The position numbers and the translations under genes are program-made. From Hyphomicrobiales bacterium (GTDB lineage Bacteria > Pseudomonadota > Alphaproteobacteria > Rhizobiales > Xanthobacteraceae), in assembly GCA_021323775.1 (NCBI GenBank), contig JAJPKK010000095.1, forward strand, positions 1 through 43,571: DNA of 43,571 nt, in the 5' to 3' direction. The first letter of the stretch is position 1, and each line of letters opens with the position of its first letter. Of the stretch, positions 7,924-18,033 are shown in pieces. Under the pieces are notes generated by a model. The model worked only from the letters and a program-made list of their open reading frames with translations, was not told where the DNA came from and did no database searches.

Positions 7924-10900
7924 CTGGTTCGTCGGCTACGCCCTCCGCAAGCGGCTCGTGGTGGCGATGGTCTGCGCCTTCGTCTCGATTTATGGCTACT
8001 ACTCCTGGACCCAGCTTGCGATCGAAGCCTATCCGGACATCGCCGATACGAGCTCGCAAGTCATCACCCAGGCGCCCGGCATGGCGGCCGAAGAGGTCGA
8101 GCAGCGCATTACGATTCCGCTTGAGCGCGAGCTCAATGGAACGCCGGGCCTGCTGTTCATGCGCTCCAAAAGCACGTTCGGCCTGTCGTTGATCACGCTC
8201 GTGTTCCGCGACGGCATAGAGAACTATTGGTCACGCCTGCGCATCAATGAACGCATTCAGAACGTCACTCTGCCGCCTGGCATTGCGGCAGGCCTCGATC
8301 CGGTAACCTCGCCTACCGGCCAAATCTACTATTACACCCTCGAATCCGACACCAAGGGCCAGCGCGAGCTTTCCGAGATTCAGCGCTGGATCGTCATTCC
8401 CGCGCTGAAGCAGGTGCCGGGCGTTGCCGATGTCTCGAACTTCGGCGGTATTACGACGCAGTTCCAGCTTGAGCTCGATCCGGAGCAGCTCGTGCGTTTC
8501 AACTTGTCGTTGGCAAACGTCGAAGCTGCTATCAACGCCAACAGCAGCAATGCCGGCGGAAGCGTCGTGCCGCGCGGCGACCTCGGACTCGTCATCCGCG
8601 CGATCGGCTTTGTTCAAAGCCTCGATGACCTGGGCGCGATCGTAGTGACGCAGCGAAACGGCACGCCGATCCTCCTGCGCGATCTCGGTCGGCTTAAGCT
8701 CTCCAATCTGGAGCGGCACGGCATTGTCGGCAAGAATCGGCAGAACGACGTGATCGAAGGCACCGTCCTGCTGCTGAAAGACGAAAATCCTTCGCGGGTG
8801 CTCGAAGGCATCCATGCAAAAGTTGCCGAACTCAACGACCGTCTCGCGGCCGATGACGTGCGGATCGTGCCCTACTACGACCGCTCGGACCTCGTCGACC
8901 AGACGGTCAGCAAGGTCTCACACACCATTTTGCAGGGAATAGGCCTCGTTCTCATCGTGCTCATTCTATTCCTCGGCAGTCCACGCAGCGCCCTGATCGT
9001 GGGCATCACCATTCCGTTCGCCATGGCGACGGTCTTCGTGCTGATGAATTTCTTCAAGATCTCTGCGAACCTGTTGTCGCTCGGCGCGATCGACTTCGGG
9101 ATTATCGTCGATGCCGCAATTGTCGTGACGGACGCGATGCTGCGGCGTCGCGAGGCGAGGCCCGACGAGCGCCTGAGCGAGGAGGACGCCATCCTTGCGG
9201 CGCATCAGGTCGCGCGGCCGATCTTCTTCGCAACGCTGATCATCATCAGCACCTACCTGCCGCTGTTCGCCTTCCAGAGGATCGAGGCAAAGCTGTTTTA
9301 TCCCATGGTCTACGCGGTCGGGTTTGCGCAATTCGGAGCGCTGCTGCTTGCGCTGTCGCTGGTTCCGGGTCTGGCTTATCTCGCATATCGCCGGCCACGG
9401 CGGGTTTTCCGCAATTACGTCCTCGGCTGGATCGAAGCCGGATATCAGCGGGCGCTGCGAGGTTCACTGCGTCGGCCAAGCGTTGCGTACCTGCTTGCCG
9501 CCGGAGCCGTCGTCACAGTGGTCGTACTGGCGATGACGGTCTCTCGGGAATTCCTGCCCAATCTCGACGAAGGCGGACTCTTTCTCCACGGCGAGATGGT
9601 CGGAGGAATTTCCCTCGCGAAAGCGAGCGAGATGGACGCCGAATTGCGCAAGGCCGTGTTGGAGTTTCCGGAGGTGGCAACCGTCGTCAATCATATCGGT
9701 CGCAACGACGACGGCACCGATCCCAATACCCCCTCGCATCTGGAAATGCTGATCGTGCTTCACCCCTATGACACCTGGCCGTCGGGCGAATCCAAGGAGG
9801 ATCTTATCCGCCGCATGAAGGCGCGGCTCGCCGAGCTTCCTGGGTACGAACTTGCGGTCAGCCAACCCATTCTCGACAGCATCAAGGACAAGATTTTTGA
9901 GCCGCACAGCCAGCTCGCGGCGAGGATATACGGCGATGATTTCAACGAACTGCGCCGCATCGGCAAAGACGTCGCCGCCGTCCTTAAAGCCACTCCCGGC
10001 GCCGAGGAGGTGCTGGTCGACGATCGACCGCCGCTGGGGCAGATCACGATCACGGCGGATCGCGAGGCTGCAGCGCGATATGGGATCAATGTCGCAGACA
10101 TCACCGATCTCGTCCAGACGGGAATCGGTGGAGGAGCCGTGAGCCAGGTCTTCATCGGGGAGCGCCATTACGACACGACGGTCCGTTTCCCCGAGGCAGT
10201 CCGCAACAGTCCGGAAGCCATCGGCCGATTGCTGCTCACATCGAGCAGCGGCGCTCTTATTCCGCTCTCGCAAGTCGCGCGCATCAAGCTGCAACAAGGC
10301 GAAAGCACGATCAACCGTGATATGAATCGCCGCTATCTCATGGTGAAGTTCGATTCCGCCGGCCGCAGCCTCCCGGCGCTTCTGGCGGACGCCAAGCGCG
10401 CCGTTGCTGAGAAGGTTTCGTTCGATCCGAAGCGATATCACATTGAATGGGTCGGGCATTTCGAGGACGAGCAGCGGGCGGAGTCCCGCTTCGCTTTGAT
10501 CCTCGGCCTGATCCTGGGGCTCATGATCGTGCTGCTCTACGCGGAATTCGCTCTCCTGCGCCAGGTACTCCTCATTCTCGGCGTCGTCCCGCTGGCGACG
10601 CTCGGCGGGCTGGTTGCACTGCATGTCACCGGCGTTACCCTCAACGTGGCATCCGGGGTCGGCTTCATCGCGCTGTTCGGCGTCGCCGTCATGAATGGCG
10701 TCATCATGGTCGCCAATCTCAATCGCGTGCGCGATCTCGGCGTTCCGTTGATGGACGCGGTTGTGACAGGCGCCAGCGAGCGGCTGCGGCCCGTCCTTAT
10801 GACCGCGACCGTAGCCACGGTTGGCATGCTGCCGGCCGCCATGGCGACCGGAGTGGGAAGCGATGTGCAGCGCAGCCTCGCCACAGTGGTCGCCGGAGGC

Positions 10901-11020
10901 CTGCTGGTGGCGACGCTGATGACCTTGTTCCTGTTGCCGACGATGTATTTCGCCGTCGAGAGGTTAGCTGCACGTTTAGCAGAGGCCCGCGCACGCGAGG
11001 CGCCGCAGCCCTCCGCTTGA
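7916..11020 (+). CDS. Heavy-metal-type RND efflux pump, inner-membrane subunit (CzcA-like)
   Basis: 1034 residues, the usual RND length, with 12 expected helices and two large periplasmic loops. The start is MIDWFVGYALRKRLVV, and the YPDIADTSSQVITQAPGMAAEEVEQRIT segment is typical of the heavy-metal (HME) branch. The helix-4 proton-relay motif is D393-F-G-I-I-V-D399 with D406 at the third position. In CzcA of Cupriavidus metallidurans the three residues are D402, D408 and E415, so the third acid is Asp instead of Glu here. The second pump in this window keeps Glu. The metal cannot be assigned from the sequence. No outer-membrane CzcC/CusC gene follows; the next gene is convergent. Confidence 0.95.
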   Translation: MIDWFVGYALRKRLVVAMVCAFVSIYGYYSWTQLAIEAYPDIADTSSQVITQAPGMAAEEVEQRITIPLERELNGTPGLLFMRSKSTFGLSLITLVFRDGIENYWSRLRINERIQNVTLPPGIAAGLDPVTSPTGQIYYYTLESDTKGQRELSEIQRWIVIPALKQVPGVADVSNFGGITTQFQLELDPEQLVRFNLSLANVEAAINANSSNAGGSVVPRGDLGLVIRAIGFVQSLDDLGAIVVTQRNGTPILLRDLGRLKLSNLERHGIVGKNRQNDVIEGTVLLLKDENPSRVLEGIHAKVAELNDRLAADDVRIVPYYDRSDLVDQTVSKVSHTILQGIGLVLIVLILFLGSPRSALIVGITIPFAMATVFVLMNFFKISANLLSLGAIDFGIIVDAAIVVTDAMLRRREARPDERLSEEDAILAAHQVARPIFFATLIIISTYLPLFAFQRIEAKLFYPMVYAVGFAQFGALLLALSLVPGLAYLAYRRPRRVFRNYVLGWIEAGYQRALRGSLRRPSVAYLLAAGAVVTVVVLAMTVSREFLPNLDEGGLFLHGEMVGGISLAKASEMDAELRKAVLEFPEVATVVNHIGRNDDGTDPNTPSHLEMLIVLHPYDTWPSGESKEDLIRRMKARLAELPGYELAVSQPILDSIKDKIFEPHSQLAARIYGDDFNELRRIGKDVAAVLKATPGAEEVLVDDRPPLGQITITADREAAARYGINVADITDLVQTGIGGGAVSQVFIGERHYDTTVRFPEAVRNSPEAIGRLLLTSSSGALIPLSQVARIKLQQGESTINRDMNRRYLMVKFDSAGRSLPALLADAKRAVAEKVSFDPKRYHIEWVGHFEDEQRAESRFALILGLILGLMIVLLYAEFALLRQVLLILGVVPLATLGGLVALHVTGVTLNVASGVGFIALFGVAVMNGVIMVANLNRVRDLGVPLMDAVVTGASERLRPVLMTATVATVGMLPAAMATGVGSDVQRSLATVVAGGLLVATLMTLFLLPTMYFAVERLAARLAEARAREAPQPSA

Positions 11021-11097
11021 AAGCAGGCTCGAAGCCATGCTCGACGACCAAGCTGAGAAGCCGTCGGGCGTGATGGCCTTCTCTTGCGCAGGGCTTC

Positions 11098-12318
11098 CTA
11101 TTGCAGAGGGTCACGTTCGGCGTCATTGACCGAGATCGTGCTTATCGTTCTTGGATCGACGCCTCGTCCCTCCGCAAAGGCGAGGTCCTCCATGCGATGT
11201 CCATGAAGTAAGCCCGGCAGACCAAAGTTGCCTTCGATGCAGCGCGGCTCGGTATAGATTCGGTTTTCCTCCTCGCTCTGCCGCGTGAATTCTTGCTTGG
11301 CGGTCCAGGGCCGCGTCCACACCGTCGGATCCTCGACCGTCACCTCATAGTCAAGCGTATTGGGGTCGGTCCGCGTCCACCGCTCGACCACGTGAAGATT
11401 TTGGCGCGACCCCTGAAAATCGGTCTTCGGACTGAAATTCGTTACGTCGATCACGAGGGTGTTGCCCTCCCAGTGGCCGCGCGAATCGCCGTACCACTGG
11501 CGGATGCCGGCAGGCAGATGCGGGCTTCCGTCCATCACGATATTGCGCTGCCACCCCTGGCCTTGCCCTACGTCGTAGAACATCGTGATGCCGCCGGGCG
11601 TCTGCACGATTCGCCTGAAGCTGATGCGGTCAGCAATCGCTCCCAAGGTGCCGATCTCGGGCACTCCGCCCATCAGGCAGCGCACCGCCAGCGAGGCGTC
11701 CTCCGGACCGTCATAGCGATTGATGGTCGCCGTGTTGTAGCGGGGCGGAGGCTCGGCGAATCGCGGCGACGGATTGGGGTCGTACTTGCCGCCGCTGCAT
11801 GGCGACTCCTTGTTTTTGCAGGTTTCGGTCGCTTGCAGCAGGGCAAGCCGGAATTCGCGCTCGGCAGCCGCAGCCTTCTGGGCCTCTGGCGTCATCGGCG
11901 GCAGCCGCCCATTGGGCGGATCGACGATCCGCGATGTCCTCAGGCCAGTGCGCTTCTTGGGCGTAAACACGTCGTTGTACGCGCCGGCGACGTCAGCCAC
12001 GGTCCCGCGCTCGGCGCGCCTTTCGCGACCCAGCATGGCCGACCGCTGTCGGTCCAACTCTGCTCGCTGCGCCTCGGTGAAGAATTCCTGGTTGGCAAAC
12101 TTGGGCGAACGCTGCAGGGGCGTGTCGGTTTCATCTGTCCAGATGCCCTGCAGATCGGGCTCGCCCCAGGGCGTTTTTAACGCCATCCCCACGCTCCCGT
12201 CCCCCGATTGCGAGGGAGCCTGAGCCGATGTCCGATGGATGGATACCAAAGTAATCGCAGCCGCAATGGCGGCCAACGTGGCCACCGCGGTCGTCGAGCC
12301 TGGAAACCTCTCGCGCAT
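11098..12318 (-). CDS. Secreted protein of unknown function, DLQGxW family (long form)
   Basis: 406 residues with a signal or anchor at about 10-33 ending SAQA. The mature protein starts with PDLQGIW (54-60). It continues with a charged, Pro-rich segment, RCLMGGVPE, HWEGNTLVIDVTNF, a DYEVTVEDPTVWTRPWTAKQEF segment and RCIEGNFGLPG near the end. I do not recognise a characterised function. Its order of motifs (DLxGxW, a CxxG-P stretch, a strand ending in TRPW) is shared with the proteins at 18561-19454 and 21572-22432, so I regard all three as one divergent family. Two KNKESPC/GGK Cys could form a disulfide. It converges on the first RND pump gene. Confidence 0.85.
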   Translation of the reverse strand: MRERFPGSTTAVATLAAIAAAITLVSIHRTSAQAPSQSGDGSVGMALKTPWGEPDLQGIWTDETDTPLQRSPKFANQEFFTEAQRAELDRQRSAMLGRERRAERGTVADVAGAYNDVFTPKKRTGLRTSRIVDPPNGRLPPMTPEAQKAAAAEREFRLALLQATETCKNKESPCSGGKYDPNPSPRFAEPPPRYNTATINRYDGPEDASLAVRCLMGGVPEIGTLGAIADRISFRRIVQTPGGITMFYDVGQGQGWQRNIVMDGSPHLPAGIRQWYGDSRGHWEGNTLVIDVTNFSPKTDFQGSRQNLHVVERWTRTDPNTLDYEVTVEDPTVWTRPWTAKQEFTRQSEEENRIYTEPRCIEGNFGLPGLLHGHRMEDLAFAEGRGVDPRTISTISVNDAERDPLQ

Positions 12319-12427
12319 GTTGTTTCCCTCCGCCTGGCAGGGTGTTTTGCTTTGGATGGTAGCGTCTTTCGGCTTTGACTAATAGCCGGGGCGCATTCCG
12401 GCGCAGGGCGCAATAGGGGCTGGCGGA

Positions 12428-12664
12428 TTACGCTTCGCTGAAGCCTTCGCGGCGAAACATCGTCAGCTCCCAGCGATCGCGAGCCTCGTTCAGGCGAAGA
12501 ATGTAAAGATTGCCGTCGTCGCCCCTGACCTTGAAATAGCAATAATCGCCTCCTGGCCATCGATCGATGGTTTCGATGACTTCGACCACACGTCCATCCA
12601 GCCGGATGCGCTTAGGCTTTTCGATACCTCTGTGGTCGGCGTCGCTCTCGACCTCGATCTGCAT
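12428..12664 (-). CDS. Conserved-looking 78-residue protein coupled to Lhr helicase
   Basis: 78 residues starting MQIEVESDADHRGIEKP and dominated by short beta-strand-like segments (RIRLDGRVVEVIETIDRW, YCYFKVRGDDGNLYILRL, RWELTMFRREGF). It reads as a small beta-barrel or SH3-like fold, though no family is recognised. Its ATG sits 4 nt after the stop of the helicase gene on the same strand, which suggests translational coupling and a role in the same process. It has no signal and no membrane segment. Confidence 0.7.
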   Translation of the reverse strand: MQIEVESDADHRGIEKPKRIRLDGRVVEVIETIDRWPGGDYCYFKVRGDDGNLYILRLNEARDRWELTMFRREGFSEA

Positions 12665-12668
12665 GACG

Positions 12669-15600
12669 CTACGCCAAATCCGCCATCAGGGCAGGCGCGG
12701 CCGAACGCAACAGCCGGTTCTGTGCCTCCCATTGCGCGGCGGCGTCGAGGGTCACAAGAAACTGTACTTTTCCACCGGAGAGAACCGCGATCGGTACGCC
12801 GTCCCGATAGACGAGACGATTGCCGGTGAGTGCTGCCAATCGGGCTCCTGGTGTGAGAATGCCGACGAGGTTGAGCGGATCTGCCCCGGAGAGCGACACC
12901 CAGTTGCCCGAGGCCGGCTGGCGGCGCATCTTCCGCAAAAGCCCGACAGCCTCCGGCAGGGCGTATTGTTCGCCGGAGAAGCCGGCAACAAACCGTCCGC
13001 CGCGGATTTCTCCGCGCGCCTCCAGCCTGCGATAGACCCGCAGCAGGTCGCGCCATGGCGGCAAGGAGGAGGCTTCCCGCGTCAGGAGACGCCAGAACAC
13101 GACGCCATACCGGCGCAGCAGCGTCCGAGCCACATGCTCGACCGCCCCTCCCCATTGTGGGAGGGGGTCGGGCGTGGAGGTCGTCCCAGTGGGCATCTTC
13201 GGAGCCAATAAGCCCGACCCTGCACCCTGACCCTCGGGAGAAGAGATGGTCACGCCGCCTTCGATTACCCCGCCCGCGTGCGATGGAGGGCAGGGTTGGG
13301 GCTGCGATTGCCGGCGGATCAGCGACCATCGGCCGGCGCTTTCCATCCCGAAAGAACAAACGCGGCCGCGCCGCTTCACGCCCGCAATGGGCTTGCGCTG
13401 GGCCGAAGGCACCAGCAAGGCGCGCAAACCGCCGAAGCTGTCCGAGTTTACGAGGCCAAGCGCCGCCAATTCGGCAAGGGCATCCTCGACCTTGGAGCGC
13501 AGCAGGCGGGTTGCCTCGGTCAGCTCATCGAAGAATAACGCTCCATGCGCCGCAAGACAGTCGCATACGGCCTGAGAGTGGGGACTCAGGTGCGTTTCGC
13601 CGGGTGGACCTGCGAGCGACATCCAGAGCGGCACGCGGCGTCGCTCCAGCAAGGCGATCGGCGTCGAGCGCACCGGCGTTCCGGCGGCTGCGCGGCCGTT
13701 CGCGGCGCGCGGCGGGACGAGCCTCGCCCACGTGCGCTGACCGGAAAGGCATTGGGCGTCGAGCCAGGCTGGCTCATATTTTGCAACGCGGGCCGGCAGG
13801 ATCTCCGTCTCCCACGCGCTTGCCGGCGCTTCAAACCCCTCGAGGGAAGCGAGGACCGCCGGCAGCGCATCTGGTCCTTCCAATCGCGTGTCCTCCGCCA
13901 CCCGCTGCCAGGCAAACAGAAAGCGCAAGAAGTCGCGCGCCGCAACAGGCTCGATCTCGGCGCGCAGGCGCTGGACCGTGTAATGGTGGATGCGGGCAAG
14001 CAGCCGGCGGTCACACCACTGTTCGTCATTGACTCCCTGAATAAATCGTCCACGCAGGATAGAGCCTTCGACCTCCAGGGCCGAGAGCGCGCTCGCGACC
14101 GACTTAGATTCAAGCCCAAGCGGCGCCGCGAGCCCGGTTTGCGTCACGGGGCCAAGGCCCTCGAGACGGCCGCGCAGGATTTCGACCAGCGCCTGCTCTG
14201 GCGGCCACAGGGTTTGCGGCTGGTCCGCCGGCGGCAAAATGTCCGGCTCGCCCCGCGCCTGCGTCCACACGGCGTTGAACTGGTTCAGGCGCTCGGCCGC
14301 CACCCAGAATGCAGCCTTGGCCGTTTCCAGATGGGTGACGCGCCGCTCCTGCGCCAGCGCCGCGAGCCAGTCCTTCCAGGCTGGCGCGGCCTCAACCTCC
14401 GTATCGGTCAGGCAACCGAGCCACAACAGCACGTCGTGGAGTTCCTCGGCATTCGTGGGGTCTGGCCAGGCCTCAGTTCGCACTCTCGCGATGGCCTCGG
14501 CATCCAGCCGGCCAAGGTCCGAAGCGCTTTGCGGATCGTGCCAACGGCGCGCCATGACGGCCTGCGCACGCCGCTCCTCCAACGGCGCATCGTCCAGAAA
14601 GGCGTAGGGCCGGGCTGACAGCGCTTCGAGCGCGAGCGGCGATGGCTGAGTGAGATCGCAGGCGACCACCCGCACGTCGCCGGCTTCAAGCCGGGCGAGG
14701 AGCCGCTCCAGCCCTTCGACGTCCATCGCCTCGTGCAGGCAATCGGATATCGCCTGGTTGGTGAGCGGATGATCCGGCACTTCGCGCTCGCCGACGAGGT
14801 TTTCGGCGCAGGCGATCTGGTCCGGGAAGATTGCGGCGATCAGGTCCTCCGCCTGCATGCGCATGAACTGGGGCGGCACCTTCCGGCCGCCGCGGAAGCG
14901 CGGCAGAGCCAGCGCGACGCTCGCGACCCAGCGCCACCGCGTCGTGAACATCGGCGCGTCGAGCATGGCCTGGATCAGCAGCGCCCGCACGCTGGCGGAA
15001 TGAAGATAATGGGCCACATCCGCGAGTTCGAAGCTGTGTGCCGCGGTCAGCGACAGCACGATGTTGTCCTCGGTCGCCGCCGCCTGGAGTTCGAAGTTGA
15101 ACTTGCGACAGAAGCGCTTGCGCAAAGCGAGGCCCCACGCGCGGTTGATGCGGCTGCCGAACGGCGCATGGATCACGAGCTGCATGCCGCCCGCTTCGTC
15201 AAAGAAGCGCTCCAGCAAGATCGTCTCCTGCGTCGGCAGACAGCCGAAGGCGGCGGCCGCGGCGGCGAGATATTCGACAAGCTGCTCGGCGGCCGGGCGA
15301 GCGATGCCGATTTCGTCCGTCAGCCAGAGGCGCGCGGCGTCGCCGGACGGATCAGATCGCAGGCGCTCCGCAATGTCTGTGCGCAGGCGCGACACCGCAG
15401 ATGAGAGTTCATCGGTGCGGCCCGGCGCTTCCCCGAGCCAGAAAGGAATTGTCGGCGGCTGACCGTGCGCGTCCTCGACGCGGACGGTCCCGCGCTCGAC
15501 CCGCTGAATGCGATAGGATCGGTTGCCGAGCTGGAATATGTCGCCCGCCATGCTCTCAACCGCGAAGTCCTCATTGACGGTGCCGATCACGTTGTTCTCA

Positions 15601-17132
15601 GGCTCGAGAAGAACCCTGTAATCGGCGGTATCCGGAATGGTGCCGCCGGAGGTGAGCGCAGTGGCGCGCGCCCCGCGCCTCCCCTTCAGGATGTGGTTGA
15701 CGCCGTCGCGGTGAATTAGCGCACCCTTGCGGCCTCGGCGTGTCGTGAAGCCTTCAGCCAGCATGCGAACGACGGCGTCGAAGTCCTCGCGCGGGAGCTT
15801 GCGGAAAGGCCAGGCGCGCCGCAGGCGCGCGTAGAGCGCCTCTTCGCGCCAATCCCGCGCCGCCACCTCGGCAACGATCTGCTGGGCGAGCACGTCGAGC
15901 GGCCGGTCCGGGACTGTAAGCCGATCAAGTTCCCCCCGGCGAACGCTGTCGAGCAATGCCGTGCATTCCACCAGGTCGTCGCGGGAGAGCGGAAACAGCC
16001 GCCCCTTAGGGGTGCCGCCGACCGCATGGCCGGACCGGCCGACGCGTTGCAGGAAGCTTGCGATGGAGCGCGGCGAGCCGAGCTGGCAGACGAGATCGAC
16101 ATCGCCAATGTCGATGCCGAGTTCGAGCGAAGCGGTCGCGACGAGCGCTTTGAGCTGGCCGTGCTTGAGCTTTTGCTCTGCGGCAAGGCGATGCTCCTTT
16201 GCCATGCTGCCGTGATGCGCCGTGATCGCGCCGTCGGCCATGCGCTCGGACAATTCATGGGCGACGCGTTCGGCCATGCGGCGGGTGTTGACGAACACGA
16301 GCGTCGTGCGGTGCCCCTTTATCAGATCGGTAAGACGATCATAGACCTGCTGCCAGACTTCGTTGGACATGACCGCCGCAAGAGGCGCATCCGGAACCTC
16401 CATGCTGAGGTCGCGCGGCCGGTGGTGTCCAACGTCGATGATCCGCACCCTGGCTGCCGGCGCGCCGTCCGAGGCGGCGCCGGCCAGGAGATGCGCAACG
16501 GCATCGATCGGGTTTTGCGTCGCGGACAGCCCGACGCGCAGCAGCCGGTCGCCGCAGAGTTCAGCAAGCCGCTCGACCGAGAGCGCGAGGTGAGCGCCGC
16601 GTTTGTTCGGCGCGATCGCATGAATTTCGTCGATGATCACCGATCGTGTGGTCGCCAGCATCTTGCGGCCGGATTCCGAGCCCAGCAGGATGTAGAGCGA
16701 CTCCGGCGTCGTCACCACGATATGGGGCGGGCGGCGGCGCATGCGCTCGCGCTCGGCCGACGGCGTATCGCCGGTCCGTACCCAGGTGCGAATATCGATG
16801 GGAGTCAATCCGCGCCGGCGGAGATGGTCGCGAATTCCGGCCAGCGGCACTTCCAAATTGCGGTGGATATCGTTCGAGAGCGCCTTGAGCGGCGACACAT
16901 AGACCACCTGGGTTTCGTCACCGAGATCACCGCTCAGTCCTTGGCAAATGAGGCTGTCAATCGCTGCAAGGAATGCCGCCAAGGTTTTGCCGGAACCCGT
17001 CGGAGCGGCGATCAGCGTGTGCTGGCCGGCCTTGATCGCCGGCCACGCGCCCGCCTGCGCCGGTGTCGGCGCGGTGAAGCAATCGCCAAACCAATCCGCT
17101 ACAGCAGGATGGAACAGGTCCGAAACGTTCAT
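12669..17132 (-). CDS. lhr: Lhr-like superfamily 2 DNA/RNA helicase
   Basis: 1487 residues from ATG 17132. The frame is open to 17474, but the extra 114 codons are repeat-derived, and [15 protein letters not shown] is the typical Lhr start. Visible motifs are a Q-motif region [11 protein letters not shown], Walker A PTGSGKT (44-50), [20 protein letters not shown] and QRVGRSGH; the Lhr winged-helix and core domains follow, then a long C-terminal extension. Lhr proteins are ATP-driven 3'-5' translocases implicated in nucleic-acid repair. About 55 residues between GRWSLIRR and [14 protein letters not shown] (residues about 1275-1330) are Pro/Gly/Ser-rich and come from a palindromic repeat inserted in frame. 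A 78-residue protein is coupled downstream. Confidence 0.95.
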   Translation of the reverse strand: MNVSDLFHPAVADWFGDCFTAPTPAQAGAWPAIKAGQHTLIAAPTGSGKTLAAFLAAIDSLICQGLSGDLGDETQVVYVSPLKALSNDIHRNLEVPLAGIRDHLRRRGLTPIDIRTWVRTGDTPSAERERMRRRPPHIVVTTPESLYILLGSESGRKMLATTRSVIIDEIHAIAPNKRGAHLALSVERLAELCGDRLLRVGLSATQNPIDAVAHLLAGAASDGAPAARVRIIDVGHHRPRDLSMEVPDAPLAAVMSNEVWQQVYDRLTDLIKGHRTTLVFVNTRRMAERVAHELSERMADGAITAHHGSMAKEHRLAAEQKLKHGQLKALVATASLELGIDIGDVDLVCQLGSPRSIASFLQRVGRSGHAVGGTPKGRLFPLSRDDLVECTALLDSVRRGELDRLTVPDRPLDVLAQQIVAEVAARDWREEALYARLRRAWPFRKLPREDFDAVVRMLAEGFTTRRGRKGALIHRDGVNHILKGRRGARATALTSGGTIPDTADYRVLLEPENNVIGTVNEDFAVESMAGDIFQLGNRSYRIQRVERGTVRVEDAHGQPPTIPFWLGEAPGRTDELSSAVSRLRTDIAERLRSDPSGDAARLWLTDEIGIARPAAEQLVEYLAAAAAAFGCLPTQETILLERFFDEAGGMQLVIHAPFGSRINRAWGLALRKRFCRKFNFELQAAATEDNIVLSLTAAHSFELADVAHYLHSASVRALLIQAMLDAPMFTTRWRWVASVALALPRFRGGRKVPPQFMRMQAEDLIAAIFPDQIACAENLVGEREVPDHPLTNQAISDCLHEAMDVEGLERLLARLEAGDVRVVACDLTQPSPLALEALSARPYAFLDDAPLEERRAQAVMARRWHDPQSASDLGRLDAEAIARVRTEAWPDPTNAEELHDVLLWLGCLTDTEVEAAPAWKDWLAALAQERRVTHLETAKAAFWVAAERLNQFNAVWTQARGEPDILPPADQPQTLWPPEQALVEILRGRLEGLGPVTQTGLAAPLGLESKSVASALSALEVEGSILRGRFIQGVNDEQWCDRRLLARIHHYTVQRLRAEIEPVAARDFLRFLFAWQRVAEDTRLEGPDALPAVLASLEGFEAPASAWETEILPARVAKYEPAWLDAQCLSGQRTWARLVPPRAANGRAAAGTPVRSTPIALLERRRVPLWMSLAGPPGETHLSPHSQAVCDCLAAHGALFFDELTEATRLLRSKVEDALAELAALGLVNSDSFGGLRALLVPSAQRKPIAGVKRRGRVCSFGMESAGRWSLIRRQSQPQPCPPSHAGGVIEGGVTISSPEGQGAGSGLLAPKMPTGTTSTPDPLPQWGGAVEHVARTLLRRYGVVFWRLLTREASSLPPWRDLLRVYRRLEARGEIRGGRFVAGFSGEQYALPEAVGLLRKMRRQPASGNWVSLSGADPLNLVGILTPGARLAALTGNRLVYRDGVPIAVLSGGKVQFLVTLDAAAQWEAQNRLLRSAAPALMADLA
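13145..13310. repeat. Palindromic repeat element in frame inside the lhr coding sequence
   Basis: Contains a hairpin CCCCTCCC (13145-13152) / GGGAGGGG (13159-13166) and further complementary G/C blocks up to about 13310 (GAGGGCAGGG at the right side). It resembles the intergenic elements at 33139-33172 and 37250-37267. Reading frame is kept on the lhr strand, adding a linker rich in P, G, S and T between two conserved blocks. The exact ends are approximate. Confidence 0.7.
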
Positions 17133-17188
17133 GGTCTTAATGGAGAACCGCTTTTCTTGGGCGCTCGTGCGCGCAGCTCGCGCGTATC

Positions 17189-17292
17189 GCGATGATCCCG
17201 CCCGCTTCTCGTCGCCCGCGGGCTTGACTCGGCTGCCCCTCGCCGAGGCATCAGGATAGATGGCCGGTTCGGCCCCGGCAATGACTTCGGAC
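17189..17292. repeat. Hyphomicrobiales-type palindromic repeat in lhr/VOC divergent region
   Basis: Between the starts of lhr (17132, leftward) and the VOC gene (17463, rightward) there is no gene. The block has CCCGCCCGCTTCTCGTCGCC, CGGGCTTGACTCGG, CCTCGCCGAGG and ATGGCCGGTTCGGCCCCGG pieces. When read on the minus strand it gives the familiar repeat-derived peptide style [19 protein letters not shown]. It explains the spurious upstream extension of the lhr frame. Promoters of both genes should lie in the remainder, but none is convincing. Confidence 0.65.
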
Positions 17293-17462
17293 GATGTTGA
17301 ACGAGAGGCGTTCAGGTTGCAGATGGGGCGAATCGCTTGGAAATCAACTCGACGGACGCGGATGGCCGGTGCAGCTCTGGACGAGTCAGGCCAGGCGCCG
17401 AGCAACTGGTTCAATACGACCGCACGCGCCCTACCCCTGCTGTGCATCTCCTGGAGAATGTC

Positions 17463-17876
17463 ATGATTGATCACGTGGGATTTTCGGTGTCGGACTACAC
17501 GCGGGCAAAGACCTTTTATGAAAAGGCGTTAGCGCCGCTCGGCTACGCCTTAATTGCAGAAGTGGGGCCGCCGCACAGCGAGCAACCGGCCGCCGGTTTC
17601 GGCAGCGGCGGAAAGCCCGACCTGTGGATCGGCGAAGCCCCCTCTCACGCCTCCCCGGCAAGCGGGGGAGGGATCGCGAGTGGGCCGCTCCACATCGCGA
17701 TCCTTGCAAAAGATCGCGCAGCAGTGGATGGGTTCCACCGCACGGCGCTTGCGGCACGAGGAAAGGATAATGGGCCGCCAGGCCTTCGTCCGCACTACCA
17801 TGCGAATTACTACGGCGCCTTTGTGCTTGATCCCGATGGGCACAATATCGAAGCCGTCTGCCACGCTCCGGGTTAG
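17463..17876 (+). CDS. VOC (glyoxalase/bleomycin-resistance fold) family protein
   Basis: 137 residues from ATG 17463 (GGAG 8 nt upstream), with no signal. The single VOC module begins [23 protein letters not shown] and ends with [16 protein letters not shown], the classic second half. Metal-site residues of the family appear as H4, H at LHIAI and E at NIEAV. Between LWIGE and GPLHIAI lies an insert, [15 protein letters not shown], that matches an in-frame palindrome (17650-17671); most relatives have only a few residues there. Possible roles are a glyoxalase or an isomerase-like enzyme. The substrate is unknown. Confidence 0.9.
   Translation: MIDHVGFSVSDYTRAKTFYEKALAPLGYALIAEVGPPHSEQPAAGFGSGGKPDLWIGEAPSHASPASGGGIASGPLHIAILAKDRAAVDGFHRTALAARGKDNGPPGLRPHYHANYYGAFVLDPDGHNIEAVCHAPG
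17650..17671. repeat. Palindrome in frame inside VOC gene
   Basis: CCTCCCC (17650-17656) and GGGGAGG (17665-17671) form a perfect 7-bp stem around GGCAAGCG. The core is the same CCCC-GCAAGC-GGGG type seen intergenically at 37250-37267. It lies exactly in the extra loop of the VOC protein. Confidence 0.75.
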
Positions 17877-17932
17877 GACAGCGGCAACAACAACTGCTTC
17901 ACTTCATCCGCCAGCCAGAAGACAACCGAAAG

Positions 17933-17960
17933 TGGACAAAACTCCAGATTGCCCTATAAT
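17933..17960 (+). promoter_or_regulatory. Candidate strong promoter without an obvious gene
   Basis: TGGACA at 17933-17938 and TATAAT at 17955-17960 are separated by 16 nt on the plus strand, a near-consensus vegetative promoter. No credible reading frame follows. A stem-loop terminator candidate lies 74 nt downstream of the -10 box. The segment 17940-18070 is distinctly AT-richer than its surroundings. Confidence 0.4.
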
Positions 17961-18033
17961 AGATGTGGTTTCCATTATCAGGGGAGACGATATCACAGCA
18001 CGCAATAACGGCAGATTTTCAAAACTCCCTGTT

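Noticed and set aside
17133-17474. N-terminal extension of the Lhr helicase
   Set aside because: The extra 114 codons cover an intergenic repeat and the VOC start region; the conserved Lhr start is at 17132.
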